In this document: positions 34,506 through 43,139 of the stretch, piece after piece
How the letters are laid out: the number at the start of each line of letters is the position of its first letter
How positions within the stretch are numbered: the stretch's first letter is position 1
From: Planctomycetaceae bacterium
GTDB taxonomy: Bacteria > Planctomycetota > Phycisphaerae > Sedimentisphaerales > Anaerohalosphaeraceae
Direction: 5' to 3'
NCBI GenBank assembly: GCA_021372945.1
Contig: JAJFTK010000090.1
Span: 1-54,170, forward strand
Length of the DNA: 54,170 bases
Position numbers and translations under genes: made by a program
The notes under the pieces: model-generated
Told to the model about the DNA's origin: nothing
The model's database searches: none
What the model saw: the letters and a program-made list of their open reading frames with translations, nothing else

Positions 34506-35297
34506 TGTTCCGCCCGGGGGGGGTCATAAGTGATTGCTGATTTATGGTGACACGACAGGTAGGGCGATGACGGCCTATTTAGCGAATCGCTCTACTCCGC
34601 CGCTCCTGGTTTATGCATCCTTGGAAATCGCGAGAACTTGCAAACCCCTGGCGTATCATTTAGCTGCAAAACGGGGCATTTGCAGTAGGCGAAAACGTCG
34701 CAATTATAGCTGCAAAAATGACTTACAGTAAGGCTCAAAATAAACGGACACGCGCAACAAACTCTGTATTAGGAGGCGACGGCTTCCGACGGGGTCGCCT
34801 GTCACAATGGCAGGGAGGACCCGTGCGTCGGCCAGAATTCTTTGGGTGCTGTGTCGACGAAACGCACTGCCGTCGTCGAGATTCAGGTCCGGTAGGAATA
34901 TGGCCAGCATTGAACTTGTCACGCGTCGACGTTCGTATGCAGCGCGCTAACAGTCCGGATTAACTGTCACTGACTAAGGTCCGTCTGTTAGGGGACTCAT
35001 AGATAGTAAGACTGCACGACTGACAGTCAGTCCAATCACTGAACACAACCTTTCTACACCATTGTTCGGCCCAATCTAACGCTGAGACTATCTAATTTGC
35101 GCGAAATGTAATTAACATGGTAAATAAATAATTACGGCGTTTAACAGGAAGTTGGCTTGAGCCTACATTTAAGATGTTGCGGAAATTGCTACTTTAAAAG
35201 GCTATTTTTGAGATAAGAATGCAGCAGATCAAATAAAAGCAGACGTAAAAGGCATTGTTAATAGAGTAATAAATAACATTAAAAAAGCGTTTTAAAC
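34506..35297. other. Gene-poor stretch of about 790 bases
   Basis: No credible gene was found; short frames lack ribosome sites and recognisable composition. Visible structure: a hairpin AGGCGAC/GTCGCCT at 34774-34800, and a perfect palindrome GACTGAC-A-GTCAGTC at 35018-35032. Composition changes from GC-rich in the first half to AT-rich after about 35090. It marks the edge between the housekeeping genes and the carbohydrate locus. Confidence 0.5.
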
Positions 35298-35326
35298 TTG
35301 CAAGTGCTTGCTGGATTCTGTATGTT
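35298..35326 (+). promoter_or_regulatory. Promoter and operator-like palindrome of the first LacI gene
   Basis: TTGCAA (35298-35303) and TATGTT (35321-35326) are 17 bases apart. The -10 box ends six bases before the ATG at 35333, so the predicted start of transcription coincides with the start codon (leaderless mRNA). The palindrome GCAAG-TG-CTTGC (35300-35311) overlaps the -35 box, where a LacI-type repressor could control its own gene. Confidence 0.55.
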
Positions 35327-35332
35327 ACAGGC

Positions 35333-36397
35333 ATGTCGATTGTGGAAGTAGCCAGAATAGCCGGTGTATCTCATACAACCGTGTCTCGTTTTGTTAATCG
35401 GAACGGCAAGGTTAACCTGGAGACGGCCGAGAAGATACAAGCGGCCATGAACAAACTCGGTTATGTGCCCAAGCCCCCGCACTTAAGACGAGGACCGACC
35501 ACCAACACCTGCCGTGACTTTAAGTCCAAGAATATTGCTTTTCTTAGTGTTTCACAAAGTACACGCGTTTTTTCAACCTCTCCATTTCTTATTGACTTGG
35601 TTCATGGCATTGAAGAGGCCGCATCGGATAATGGTCTGAGCTTTTTCCAGGGCGTACTGCGGGCTGACAAGGCGCTTCCGGCGTTTATTGCCCGGGGCGA
35701 AGTGGATGGATTAATTATCTATTCCGGTGTGGAGAATATGCCGCCGGAGTCTATAGATGCTCTGCGCCGATATCCAATTGTGTTTGTGCTGTCAGGCAGG
35801 GACAGGTTTTTCCTTGGCGACCGCGTCATGTGCAATCATGAACAGATCGGCAAAATTGCTGCTGAGTACTTAATTGCAAAAGGGCATCGTCATGTTGTTT
35901 TCTTTGATCTAAAAGAGAGCAACAATTATCAGCAGGAGTTGTTTAGGGGCAGATGGAACCACTTCAAAGAGATTTGCACATTGCACGATGTTGAGGCCGA
36001 ACGGATGGAACTGCCGCTAACGTCTGAGGAAACCTTGTTTGGGGGGGGGAAGGCGCAAAAGGTTTTGACAGAGGCAGTAAGACGGTTCTTTGTTCCAAAT
36101 TCGAATCAAGCGACGGGCGTATTTGTGTTGTTCGACAGCCTAACTGCTGTTCTTTACCCGGTGCTTCAAGCGTGCGGCGTCAAGATCGGAAAAGACATAG
36201 ATATTATTTCATGCAATAACGAGATCTCGCTTTTAGTCGGGCTGCATCCGCGTCCGGCAACGATAGACCTGCAGCCGGAACTCATTGGCAAGCGCGCCTT
36301 TGAGCGATTGTGTTACCGGATCCAGCATTCCAGGGATGAATCGCGAGTGACGCTGGAGATACTGCCAAAGCTGGTTGAAGGCGGACAAACAAAGTAG
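35333..36397 (+). CDS. LacI/GalR-family regulator (first copy)
   Basis: A 354-residue transcription factor: N-terminal helix-turn-helix and hinge (SIVEVARIAGVSHTTVSRFV, then LGYVPKPPHLRRGP) and a periplasmic-binding-protein-like sensor domain (about 65-345). Diagnostic stretches are ARGEVDGLIIYSG, LIAKGHRHVVFF and ISCNNEISLLVG. A distinctive hinge PKPP-x-x-RRGP and much of the sensor are shared with the regulator at 44542-45585, so they are paralogues likely to bind related sugars. No Shine-Dalgarno site precedes the ATG. Likely controls the secreted proteins that follow immediately (54 bases). Confidence 0.9.
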   Translation: MSIVEVARIAGVSHTTVSRFVNRNGKVNLETAEKIQAAMNKLGYVPKPPHLRRGPTTNTCRDFKSKNIAFLSVSQSTRVFSTSPFLIDLVHGIEEAASDNGLSFFQGVLRADKALPAFIARGEVDGLIIYSGVENMPPESIDALRRYPIVFVLSGRDRFFLGDRVMCNHEQIGKIAAEYLIAKGHRHVVFFDLKESNNYQQELFRGRWNHFKEICTLHDVEAERMELPLTSEETLFGGGKAQKVLTEAVRRFFVPNSNQATGVFVLFDSLTAVLYPVLQACGVKIGKDIDIISCNNEISLLVGLHPRPATIDLQPELIGKRAFERLCYRIQHSRDESRVTLEILPKLVEGGQTK

Positions 36398-36450
36398 TTT
36401 TCGGAGTGAAGGCTCTAGATAAATCTAAATGTTTTTTGGAGGATCGAAAG

Positions 36451-37209
36451 ATGAGAAGTAAAGTGTTTTATTGCATGGTGTTTGTTATGGTGGTTAGCGC
36501 GGTCGGGATCCTGAATGCGGGCATAATCAGCGTGGATTTCGATAACACTTCGGCCGCACCTGGTTTGATGGAAACAACAGACCTGGCCGGAGCTCCCAGC
36601 GTGCGTGTAGGGAACTGGAATCCTTGGTTTAAGAGTGATGGGACGATGGGCGACGCAGGCCAGACCATCATCGACGACAGCGGAGCAGCAATAGCAGAAT
36701 TCACTGCAAGCGCAAGTTTAGGGTGGGCTTCCCGCAACAACAACAATGTGAATGACACGGCCATGTTTTCCGACATTGTTGATGTGCAAACGTCGACCCG
36801 GCTGATCAATGTCAGCGGCGTTCCCTATGCACGGTATGACGTGTATGTTTACATGTATGACGATGGTTTCGACCGCGCGGGCCAGTTCACCCTGGGTTCG
36901 GAGACTTTTTACATGCGGGGTTTTGCCCCCACCGGCGAAGGAACCGGCAATCCTGCGGCCGACGGCTCGGGCTATGTCCTGTCGACTGACACAACGATTG
37001 GACTCGGTACGGATATTGATCAGGCAAACTATGTAAAGTTTTCCAATGTATCCGGAACCACCTTCCAGATGGCATGGACGGCTGTTAATGCAGGTGACGC
37101 TACCCAGCGAGCCAAGGTAGCAGGGTTCCAGATTGTTGAGGTGCCGGAACCGACTGCGATGATATTGCTGGGTCTTGGCTCATTAAGTGTTTTACGCCGG
37201 AAAAAATGA
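36451..37209 (+). CDS. Secreted PEP-CTERM protein with the shared 200-residue domain
   Basis: About 252 residues. A signal peptide (VFYCMVFVMVVSAVGILNAG) is followed by one beta-rich domain (about 20-230) and a PEP-CTERM sorting tail: VPEPTAMILLGLGSLSVL then RRKK. The domain has the pattern LAGAPSVRVGNW, YARYDVYVYM, DGSGYVLSTDTTIGLGTD and KVAGFQIVE, also found in the next two genes. PEP-CTERM proteins are processed by exosortase, which is not encoded in this window. The start at 36451 follows a GGAGG site and gives the signal peptide; an earlier in-frame ATG at 36406 does not. Probably a surface-anchored polysaccharide-binding protein (inference). Confidence 0.8.
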   Translation: MRSKVFYCMVFVMVVSAVGILNAGIISVDFDNTSAAPGLMETTDLAGAPSVRVGNWNPWFKSDGTMGDAGQTIIDDSGAAIAEFTASASLGWASRNNNNVNDTAMFSDIVDVQTSTRLINVSGVPYARYDVYVYMYDDGFDRAGQFTLGSETFYMRGFAPTGEGTGNPAADGSGYVLSTDTTIGLGTDIDQANYVKFSNVSGTTFQMAWTAVNAGDATQRAKVAGFQIVEVPEPTAMILLGLGSLSVLRRKK

Positions 37210-37306
37210 AACAGGATTAAGGTTCCGGACCGCCGGAGAAGTCGGGCTGTTTTTAGAAAGATCTATTTGGGAAAAGCGATAAAACATTTATTGAAAGGAA
37301 GATGCT

Positions 37307-39391
37307 ATGAGAAGAGTAATGTACTTAACATTTGTTATGGCACTAGGTGCGGCGGGAGTCTTGAATGCGGGCGTAATCAGTCTGAATTTGGACAATGCCA
37401 CCGCATTGCCCGGAACAATGGAGGTAACTGATCTGGCCGGAGCTCCGGGAGTTCGTGTCGGCAACTGGAATAACTGGATACGATATGATTCGATCATCGG
37501 CGATGCAGGCCAAAACATCATTGATGACAGCGGGACAGTTGTGCCGGGATTCACTGCAAACATCTCAAGCAACAACTTCTTGTCTCGCGACAATAATCAT
37601 GATAACGATCAGGAACTGTATTCTGATATTGTTGATATCCTGGGTGCAGTCACGCTTACCGCCAGCAATGTTCCTTACTCGGTGTACGATGTCTATGTTT
37701 ACATGAAGAGTGACGGTGCAGCTCGCGGGGGGTCCTTCGCGATCGGGGGGACGACGTATTATGCACGCGGCGGACTGACCGACCCTCTCAGCAACGGGAC
37801 GGGGTATGTTTTATCTTCCGACACCACGCTCGGGGCCGGCACGGACGTGAACCAGGGCAACTATGTTCGTTTCGCCAACATTTCCGGTTCGAGCTTTACT
37901 CTTACCATAAACGTCTTCAACGCGGGGGACAGTGTGAGGCGAAACAAGGTCGCCGGGTTCCAAATTGTAGAAAAACGGATCTCACCAATAGCGCCCGCAG
38001 AAGGGGCCGTAAATGTTGCACTCGACCAGGATCTGCAATGGTCCGTAAATGATCCTGTCATTGCCTATATCGACCTGTATTTCGGAACCGATCCGAACTG
38101 GGTCGGTCATCCAACGGAAAAGAAGTTGTCCATGGTACCTGCGACCACGGTTGCCTTTGAGCCGGGGACATTCAGCTACAGTACCCCTTATTACTGGCAG
38201 ATCGATGCCTATGAGCCGAACACCGCACCCGGGGGCACCGGTTATGTCAAGGTCGCGGGCGCTCTCTGGACCTTTACCTCTATCGGTCCTGCGCCGATGG
38301 TCAGCGCGGTCGAGCCGGCGCTTACGACGGTGAACGCCGGGGAAAATGCCGTTTTGGCCATTACAGCAACCAATGCGGATTTCTATCGGTGGTATAAAGT
38401 GGGCAGCCCGGATACAGCGCTTTCGGATGGCACGGATTATGCCGGATGCACAACCAATACGCTGACGATCTACAACGTGCAGGCAGCGGACGAAGGCAAT
38501 TATTATTGCCGGGTTTCCAATTCTGTTTATCCGGATGCGGTGAACAGCGAACCCGGTGCTGTGATGACCCGGCGACTGATCATTCATTACCCGCTGGATA
38601 CGGTTATTTCGGGTGTTACGCCGGATGTGGTCAGCGGCTATGATATGACCCTGATGACCGCAGGCGCAGGAACCGCAAAACCGTCATTGGCGGCAGGTGT
38701 GTCGGAATTAGGCGGCAGCGGTCTGTTCTTTAATAACAGCAATAGTGCTGATCCGAATGCCTGGGGCCAGTATGCTGCGGCAGGCGATGTTGACATGGAA
38801 GCTGCAGGAGACGGTTTGACCATTGCGTTGTGGGTGAATCGATTAGCGAACGAAGATACCAGCAACGGTATCCTAAGCCGCCGTACGGAATGGAGCGCCA
38901 CAGAAATGGTATGGCAGTTGGAGTATAGTCAAGGTGCCGGGGGTGTGAGTTTCACACGCAGCGGTACCACATGGCCGGCAGGGGTTACGTTTAACACAGG
39001 CGAATGGATGTACGTTGTGGCCACCTTCGATCCAGCCGCCACGACAGCCAGAATCTATGTCAATGGGGAGTACGAAAGCGAATCGACTGCCTTCACCCTG
39101 GGACCGGCAACCAATTCGCTGTTCAGGATGGGATGTAACCAACTCGACACGTTAGGCAACATTGTTGATCCATTCCATGGTACGATCGACGATGTTAAAA
39201 TCTATAACTATGCCAGGACAGCGGCTCAGATTGCGCAGGATTACTTGAGCATCAAAGGCGGTTGGATTTGCGACAACGAGGGACCGAACAACGTCGCGTA
39301 CGATTTTGACGGCAACTGTCAGGTCGATCTTGCAGATTTTGCCGCTTTTGCCGCAACGTGGCTTAACAACAACCGTGTCTATCCACAATAA
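37307..39391 (+). CDS. Secreted multidomain protein: shared domain, Ig-like, LamG, dockerin-like tail
   Basis: A 694-residue exported protein. Order: signal peptide (LTFVMALGAAGVLNAG); the shared domain (about 20-222: LAGAPGVRVGNWNNW, YSVYDVYVYM, TGYVLSSDTTLGAGTDV, KVAGFQIVE); a fibronectin/Ig-like segment (about 225-330); an Ig domain (about 332-425, ending DEGNYYCRVSNSV); a LamG domain (about 430-645); and a dockerin-like end with YDFDGNCQVDLADFAAFAA. No catalytic motif, so it is probably a binding or scaffold-attached protein. Ribosome site AAAGGAAG. A strong terminator follows at 39431-39470. Confidence 0.8.
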   Translation: MRRVMYLTFVMALGAAGVLNAGVISLNLDNATALPGTMEVTDLAGAPGVRVGNWNNWIRYDSIIGDAGQNIIDDSGTVVPGFTANISSNNFLSRDNNHDNDQELYSDIVDILGAVTLTASNVPYSVYDVYVYMKSDGAARGGSFAIGGTTYYARGGLTDPLSNGTGYVLSSDTTLGAGTDVNQGNYVRFANISGSSFTLTINVFNAGDSVRRNKVAGFQIVEKRISPIAPAEGAVNVALDQDLQWSVNDPVIAYIDLYFGTDPNWVGHPTEKKLSMVPATTVAFEPGTFSYSTPYYWQIDAYEPNTAPGGTGYVKVAGALWTFTSIGPAPMVSAVEPALTTVNAGENAVLAITATNADFYRWYKVGSPDTALSDGTDYAGCTTNTLTIYNVQAADEGNYYCRVSNSVYPDAVNSEPGAVMTRRLIIHYPLDTVISGVTPDVVSGYDMTLMTAGAGTAKPSLAAGVSELGGSGLFFNNSNSADPNAWGQYAAAGDVDMEAAGDGLTIALWVNRLANEDTSNGILSRRTEWSATEMVWQLEYSQGAGGVSFTRSGTTWPAGVTFNTGEWMYVVATFDPAATTARIYVNGEYESESTAFTLGPATNSLFRMGCNQLDTLGNIVDPFHGTIDDVKIYNYARTAAQIAQDYLSIKGGWICDNEGPNNVAYDFDGNCQVDLADFAAFAATWLNNNRVYPQ

Positions 39392-39430
39392 TGTTTGATT
39401 AGTCGGTTTAAAATCTGAAGAGAATCTTCC

Positions 39431-39470
39431 TTCCGGAGCGGTTTTAAGGAACCGCTCCGGAAATGTTTTT
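39431..39470 (+). terminator. Strong intrinsic terminator
   Basis: TTCCGGAGCGGTT (39431-39443) and AACCGCTCCGGAA (39450-39462) form a 13-pair perfect stem with a six-base loop, followed by TGTTTTT. It would end or strongly reduce transcription of the first three genes of the locus before the 1211-residue protein gene. Confidence 0.9.
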
Positions 39471-39503
39471 GTTTGTGCAATAAGAACAAGACAAGTTGAG
39501 AAC

Positions 39504-42500
39504 ATGAAAAGTCCTATCAAATTCATATACATCATACTTGCCTGCGGTTTTGCTTGCTGCGTGCATGCCGCTCCGCTGGATACGATTGTATTTGGCAACA
39601 CGTCTTCTGAAATGGCGCATGGCCTTTTGGCAATCAGCACGCAATCATTTAGTGGTGCGCTTGGCGAATCGGCGCGTCGGTGTCTGCCTTTGGACCCAAT
39701 TGATTACTACGGGGGTTCCCTGACCTTCATCATGACTGTTGATCCCGTTCGCAGAAACTACTTTACGGTAAAATTGTGGAGCGACGATGATGACGCTTCC
39801 CTCGGGCAAGCGCGGGGACGGCTCTATCTTTATGTTCCGGACGGGGGCACGGACTACCAGGTGGGTTTCCGGCATGAGGGCGACTACATGCCGCTAAGCG
39901 TGGGTCGCAACGGTCCGGGACTGACAGGGCGGTTCTTCTATTCTACAACGCTGCTGCCGCTGGAAATGACGTTGGGGAAGACCTCGCTTACGCTAAAGAT
40001 TGTCTCTACGGGAAGGCTTTATGGACTCGGGCAGGGCGGCGAGAAGGACGGCGGCAATTATCAGTTTCTAATGGATGTAAACAGCCGCGGCATTTATCGT
40101 GCCTATACGCACGTTGATCCATTTCTGAATCCCACGGGAGAAACGCAGGGAACGGCTCCGACAACGACGGTGCGTCCGTCTCCCGGCGCTGAAGTGCTTG
40201 CCCCGGGCGGTTCGTTTCATAATAATGTCACCAATTGGATCAATAACCGGCTTTCTCAAGCGGCAAGTACATCCTTTTCGACAGGGGATGCGGCCTATTT
40301 GGCCCGCGCGTATTCAGTATCGCAGGTGACCGGTTATCATAATTCCGCGATTGTTAGCAAGGTACGCGATGTGGTCGATGCCTATGCCGCTGCTTACTAT
40401 GGCGGAACAATCAGCCCCAGCGGATGGGGCGGCGGATGGGGTTCATTAGGGCATGCGATTCATCTACTTTCGACGCCTCTATCAAGCCAATTCGATACAG
40501 TTGTGGATTACGGTGCCGGCGGATCATTGCCGCGCCGCCAGGCATGGGGTGATCTGTTATACGCTAGCCGGGAAGCCGGCCGCCTTGGCCGCAGAACCCT
40601 TTCAAATCAAAATTTCATCGCGGATACGGACATCTACCTGGCCAACAAAGGACTTTTGGTGCTCAGTGATGCCCGTGCTTTTGCGGAAAACGATGCGCAG
40701 CGTTATCTGCGTGAGGCCTGCGGATTATCGCCCTGGCTGGGCAGCGATCTGTCCGGCGGGGGCGGTGCAATGCCTTTTGGAGCAAGTTACTACCAGGTTA
40801 CGACCAAAGGGCTAACACGTGAGTGGGGCTATGTAGGAAAAGGTTATGGAGAAATGGCTCTGTATCCTGCCTTATACTATCGTCTGACCGGGAATATCGA
40901 GTTCCGCGATCAGGCGATTAAAATGAGCCGTGCTCGAGCCGCGTTTCGTCGTCCGGGAATTGAGATAAGCGGCAGCAGCCGTTACAGAACGATGGAATTC
41001 ATAGGCTTGCTCGCGTGGCGAAGTGCCGACGAGTCCGATGGCGAATTCGGCAATGAGATAGGCTATGCGGACCGAGTGGTTTCATGCCGCGGCCTGAGGG
41101 TGGCCGCCGCAACCGGTGACGCAATGCTTATCGGTTATGCCAAGCAGATGCTCAACGACAACCAATACTTTTCGGCCATCCTTTCCGGCTACAAGGCAAT
41201 GGAGGCGCTGGATGTGTTTGATGACTACAACACGATCATGGCGGCGGCTGATTCCGGCGCTCGACTGCCGATGACTGACGATCAGCCTGACTTTGGCTGG
41301 GCGGATGAGGAGAATCGGATTCTTGCTCTGAAGCATGGCAATGACCGCCTGTGGATTACTCCTTACTGGCAGGCAAAGTATGGTACCGGTATCAACGGTA
41401 TTGCCCGTTTTCAGTTCAGCACGACCAATTACACCCAGTACGGTGTACTTGAAACCGTTCCCCAGTTTACTCTGGGCGGCACTTTTACACGGACCACAAC
41501 GGACATCGACAAACCTGAAGGATTCCAATGGTGGCCGCCTGAACCCCGCCCGCTTCAGGCCTACGGAAATGAGATTTTGCCGTTGGGGCCCACGCCGGCG
41601 GATGCTTCGAACTCGGACCCGTTCCGCGGCAAGGCGGAGTTCTACGCATTTCGCTTTGGGCACTACTTAGTGGGGCTTAATGCCTCGGAAGAGAAATCCT
41701 TCACATTAAAAACGCCGGCCGGTTTTAGCTCCGCTCAGGACCTGATCTCCGGAACAACATTAAATGGACCGATTGTCCTTGCGCCAAAATCGACAGTTGC
41801 GCTCTATCTGCCGGATGCTGTAGATGCAGCGCCGGTGCCGATGACTCCTCTATACCTGAATGTTTCGAACGGTATTTTCGGTGTGGACTTGGCCTGGACC
41901 GCCTCGAGCGGCGCCTCCGCTTACATCGTCAAGCGTTCATTTACACTAGGCGGACCGTATTTTGATATCGCTGTCGGCCTTACAAATCCGGCTTATAGTG
42001 ATAACACGGTTGGGATGGGACAGACGTACTATTACGTGGTGACAGCGACCAATGCGAATGGCGAGAGCTATCCTTCCTGCGAGCGATGCATTACCGCCGC
42101 GACAACTCAGAATATTATCAGCTTCAACATCGTGCCTTCCGGCAACACGACCATGTATGCTTCGCATTACGCCGGTGCGCCCGGCGTGCGTGTGAATAAT
42201 TGGAATATGTTCAATGGCGATACACTCTCTTTCGGCATCGTCAACGGGGCCGGTCAGCCGGTATCCGGCATGTCGGTCTCACTGGCGACCGCTTATAACA
42301 TCAGCGATCGGGGCGGATCAATAGGCGATGATGTATCCATGTTCCGCACGGTGCTGGACCAGTTTAACGGTTCGGCCTCGACGCTCACCATCACTGGGGT
42401 TCCATTTGCCCGCTATGATCTCTATTTCTATGTTCTGGCTGACGAAAACTCCGGTGCAGCCAATGATCGCGGCGGGAGTTTTACGGTTGGTATAACAACG

Positions 42501-43139
42501 TATTACATCCGTACTGGAAGCGCTACCAGGGTTACGGCCACAGATGGAACAGGTTATCTCCTGTCAGACGATACTACTTTTGGAACCGGGATGGATGTCG
42601 AATTAGGTAACTATGTGAAATTCACCAACCTCAGCGACAATTTAACGGCGACAATGATCGCAGAGAATATTAATGGAGGCGCGCTGCGCCTCAAAGTGTC
42701 CGGCTTCCAGATTGTAAATCAAGCTACTCCTTTAGCTGCCCCGACAGGATTGACAGCGGCGGCATGTGATCAAGCGGTTTCCCTGGACTGGAATGATAAT
42801 CCTGAACCCGATATCATGAGCTATAAAATATGGAGGGCAGCGTCCGCAGGCGGCCCCTATACATTAATTGCCTCTGACTTAAACGCCAGCAATCACACTG
42901 ACAATACCGTTAGCAACGGAACGCGTTATTTTTATGTGGTTACTGCTGTCAATAGGATGTCTGACGAATCGGCCGGCTCCAATGAAGTAACTGCAATTCA
43001 CTACAGCGGTGATTTGACATGCAACGGGAGCGTCAACATGGAAGATCTGGCCGAACTCGGCAGTCAGTGGCAAACGGGGTATACCCTGGACTCTTTACTG
43101 AGCATTGCACAGGATTGGCTGAAGGATGAATCATTGTAA
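39504..43139 (+). CDS. Large secreted protein, putative polysaccharide-degrading enzyme, with shared domain and dockerin-like tail
   Basis: A 1211-residue exported protein: signal peptide (FIYIILACGFACCVHAAP), an unassigned region (about 25-770), a fibronectin III-like domain (about 775-865), the shared 200-residue domain (about 868-1072: YAGAPGVRVNNWN, FARYDLYFYV, DGTGYLLSDDTTFGTGMD, KVSGFQIVNQ), a second fibronectin III-like domain (about 1075-1165) and a dockerin-like tail (LTCNGSVNMEDLAELGSQW). The first 770 residues resemble an alpha/alpha-barrel followed by a beta-sandwich, as in several polysaccharide lyases (GWGGGWGSLGHAIHLL, PFGASYYQVTTKGL, RYRTMEFIGLLAW), but no family was recognised. 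The 3' end overlaps the next gene by 14 bases. Confidence 0.75.
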   Translation: MKSPIKFIYIILACGFACCVHAAPLDTIVFGNTSSEMAHGLLAISTQSFSGALGESARRCLPLDPIDYYGGSLTFIMTVDPVRRNYFTVKLWSDDDDASLGQARGRLYLYVPDGGTDYQVGFRHEGDYMPLSVGRNGPGLTGRFFYSTTLLPLEMTLGKTSLTLKIVSTGRLYGLGQGGEKDGGNYQFLMDVNSRGIYRAYTHVDPFLNPTGETQGTAPTTTVRPSPGAEVLAPGGSFHNNVTNWINNRLSQAASTSFSTGDAAYLARAYSVSQVTGYHNSAIVSKVRDVVDAYAAAYYGGTISPSGWGGGWGSLGHAIHLLSTPLSSQFDTVVDYGAGGSLPRRQAWGDLLYASREAGRLGRRTLSNQNFIADTDIYLANKGLLVLSDARAFAENDAQRYLREACGLSPWLGSDLSGGGGAMPFGASYYQVTTKGLTREWGYVGKGYGEMALYPALYYRLTGNIEFRDQAIKMSRARAAFRRPGIEISGSSRYRTMEFIGLLAWRSADESDGEFGNEIGYADRVVSCRGLRVAAATGDAMLIGYAKQMLNDNQYFSAILSGYKAMEALDVFDDYNTIMAAADSGARLPMTDDQPDFGWADEENRILALKHGNDRLWITPYWQAKYGTGINGIARFQFSTTNYTQYGVLETVPQFTLGGTFTRTTTDIDKPEGFQWWPPEPRPLQAYGNEILPLGPTPADASNSDPFRGKAEFYAFRFGHYLVGLNASEEKSFTLKTPAGFSSAQDLISGTTLNGPIVLAPKSTVALYLPDAVDAAPVPMTPLYLNVSNGIFGVDLAWTASSGASAYIVKRSFTLGGPYFDIAVGLTNPAYSDNTVGMGQTYYYVVTATNANGESYPSCERCITAATTQNIISFNIVPSGNTTMYASHYAGAPGVRVNNWNMFNGDTLSFGIVNGAGQPVSGMSVSLATAYNISDRGGSIGDDVSMFRTVLDQFNGSASTLTITGVPFARYDLYFYVLADENSGAANDRGGSFTVGITTYYIRTGSATRVTATDGTGYLLSDDTTFGTGMDVELGNYVKFTNLSDNLTATMIAENINGGALRLKVSGFQIVNQATPLAAPTGLTAAACDQAVSLDWNDNPEPDIMSYKIWRAASAGGPYTLIASDLNASNHTDNTVSNGTRYFYVVTAVNRMSDESAGSNEVTAIHYSGDLTCNGSVNMEDLAELGSQWQTGYTLDSLLSIAQDWLKDESL

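Noticed and set aside
34718..34963. 81-residue plus-strand frame in the gene-poor stretch
   Set aside because: No ribosome site, Arg-rich chance-like composition and no recognisable motif.
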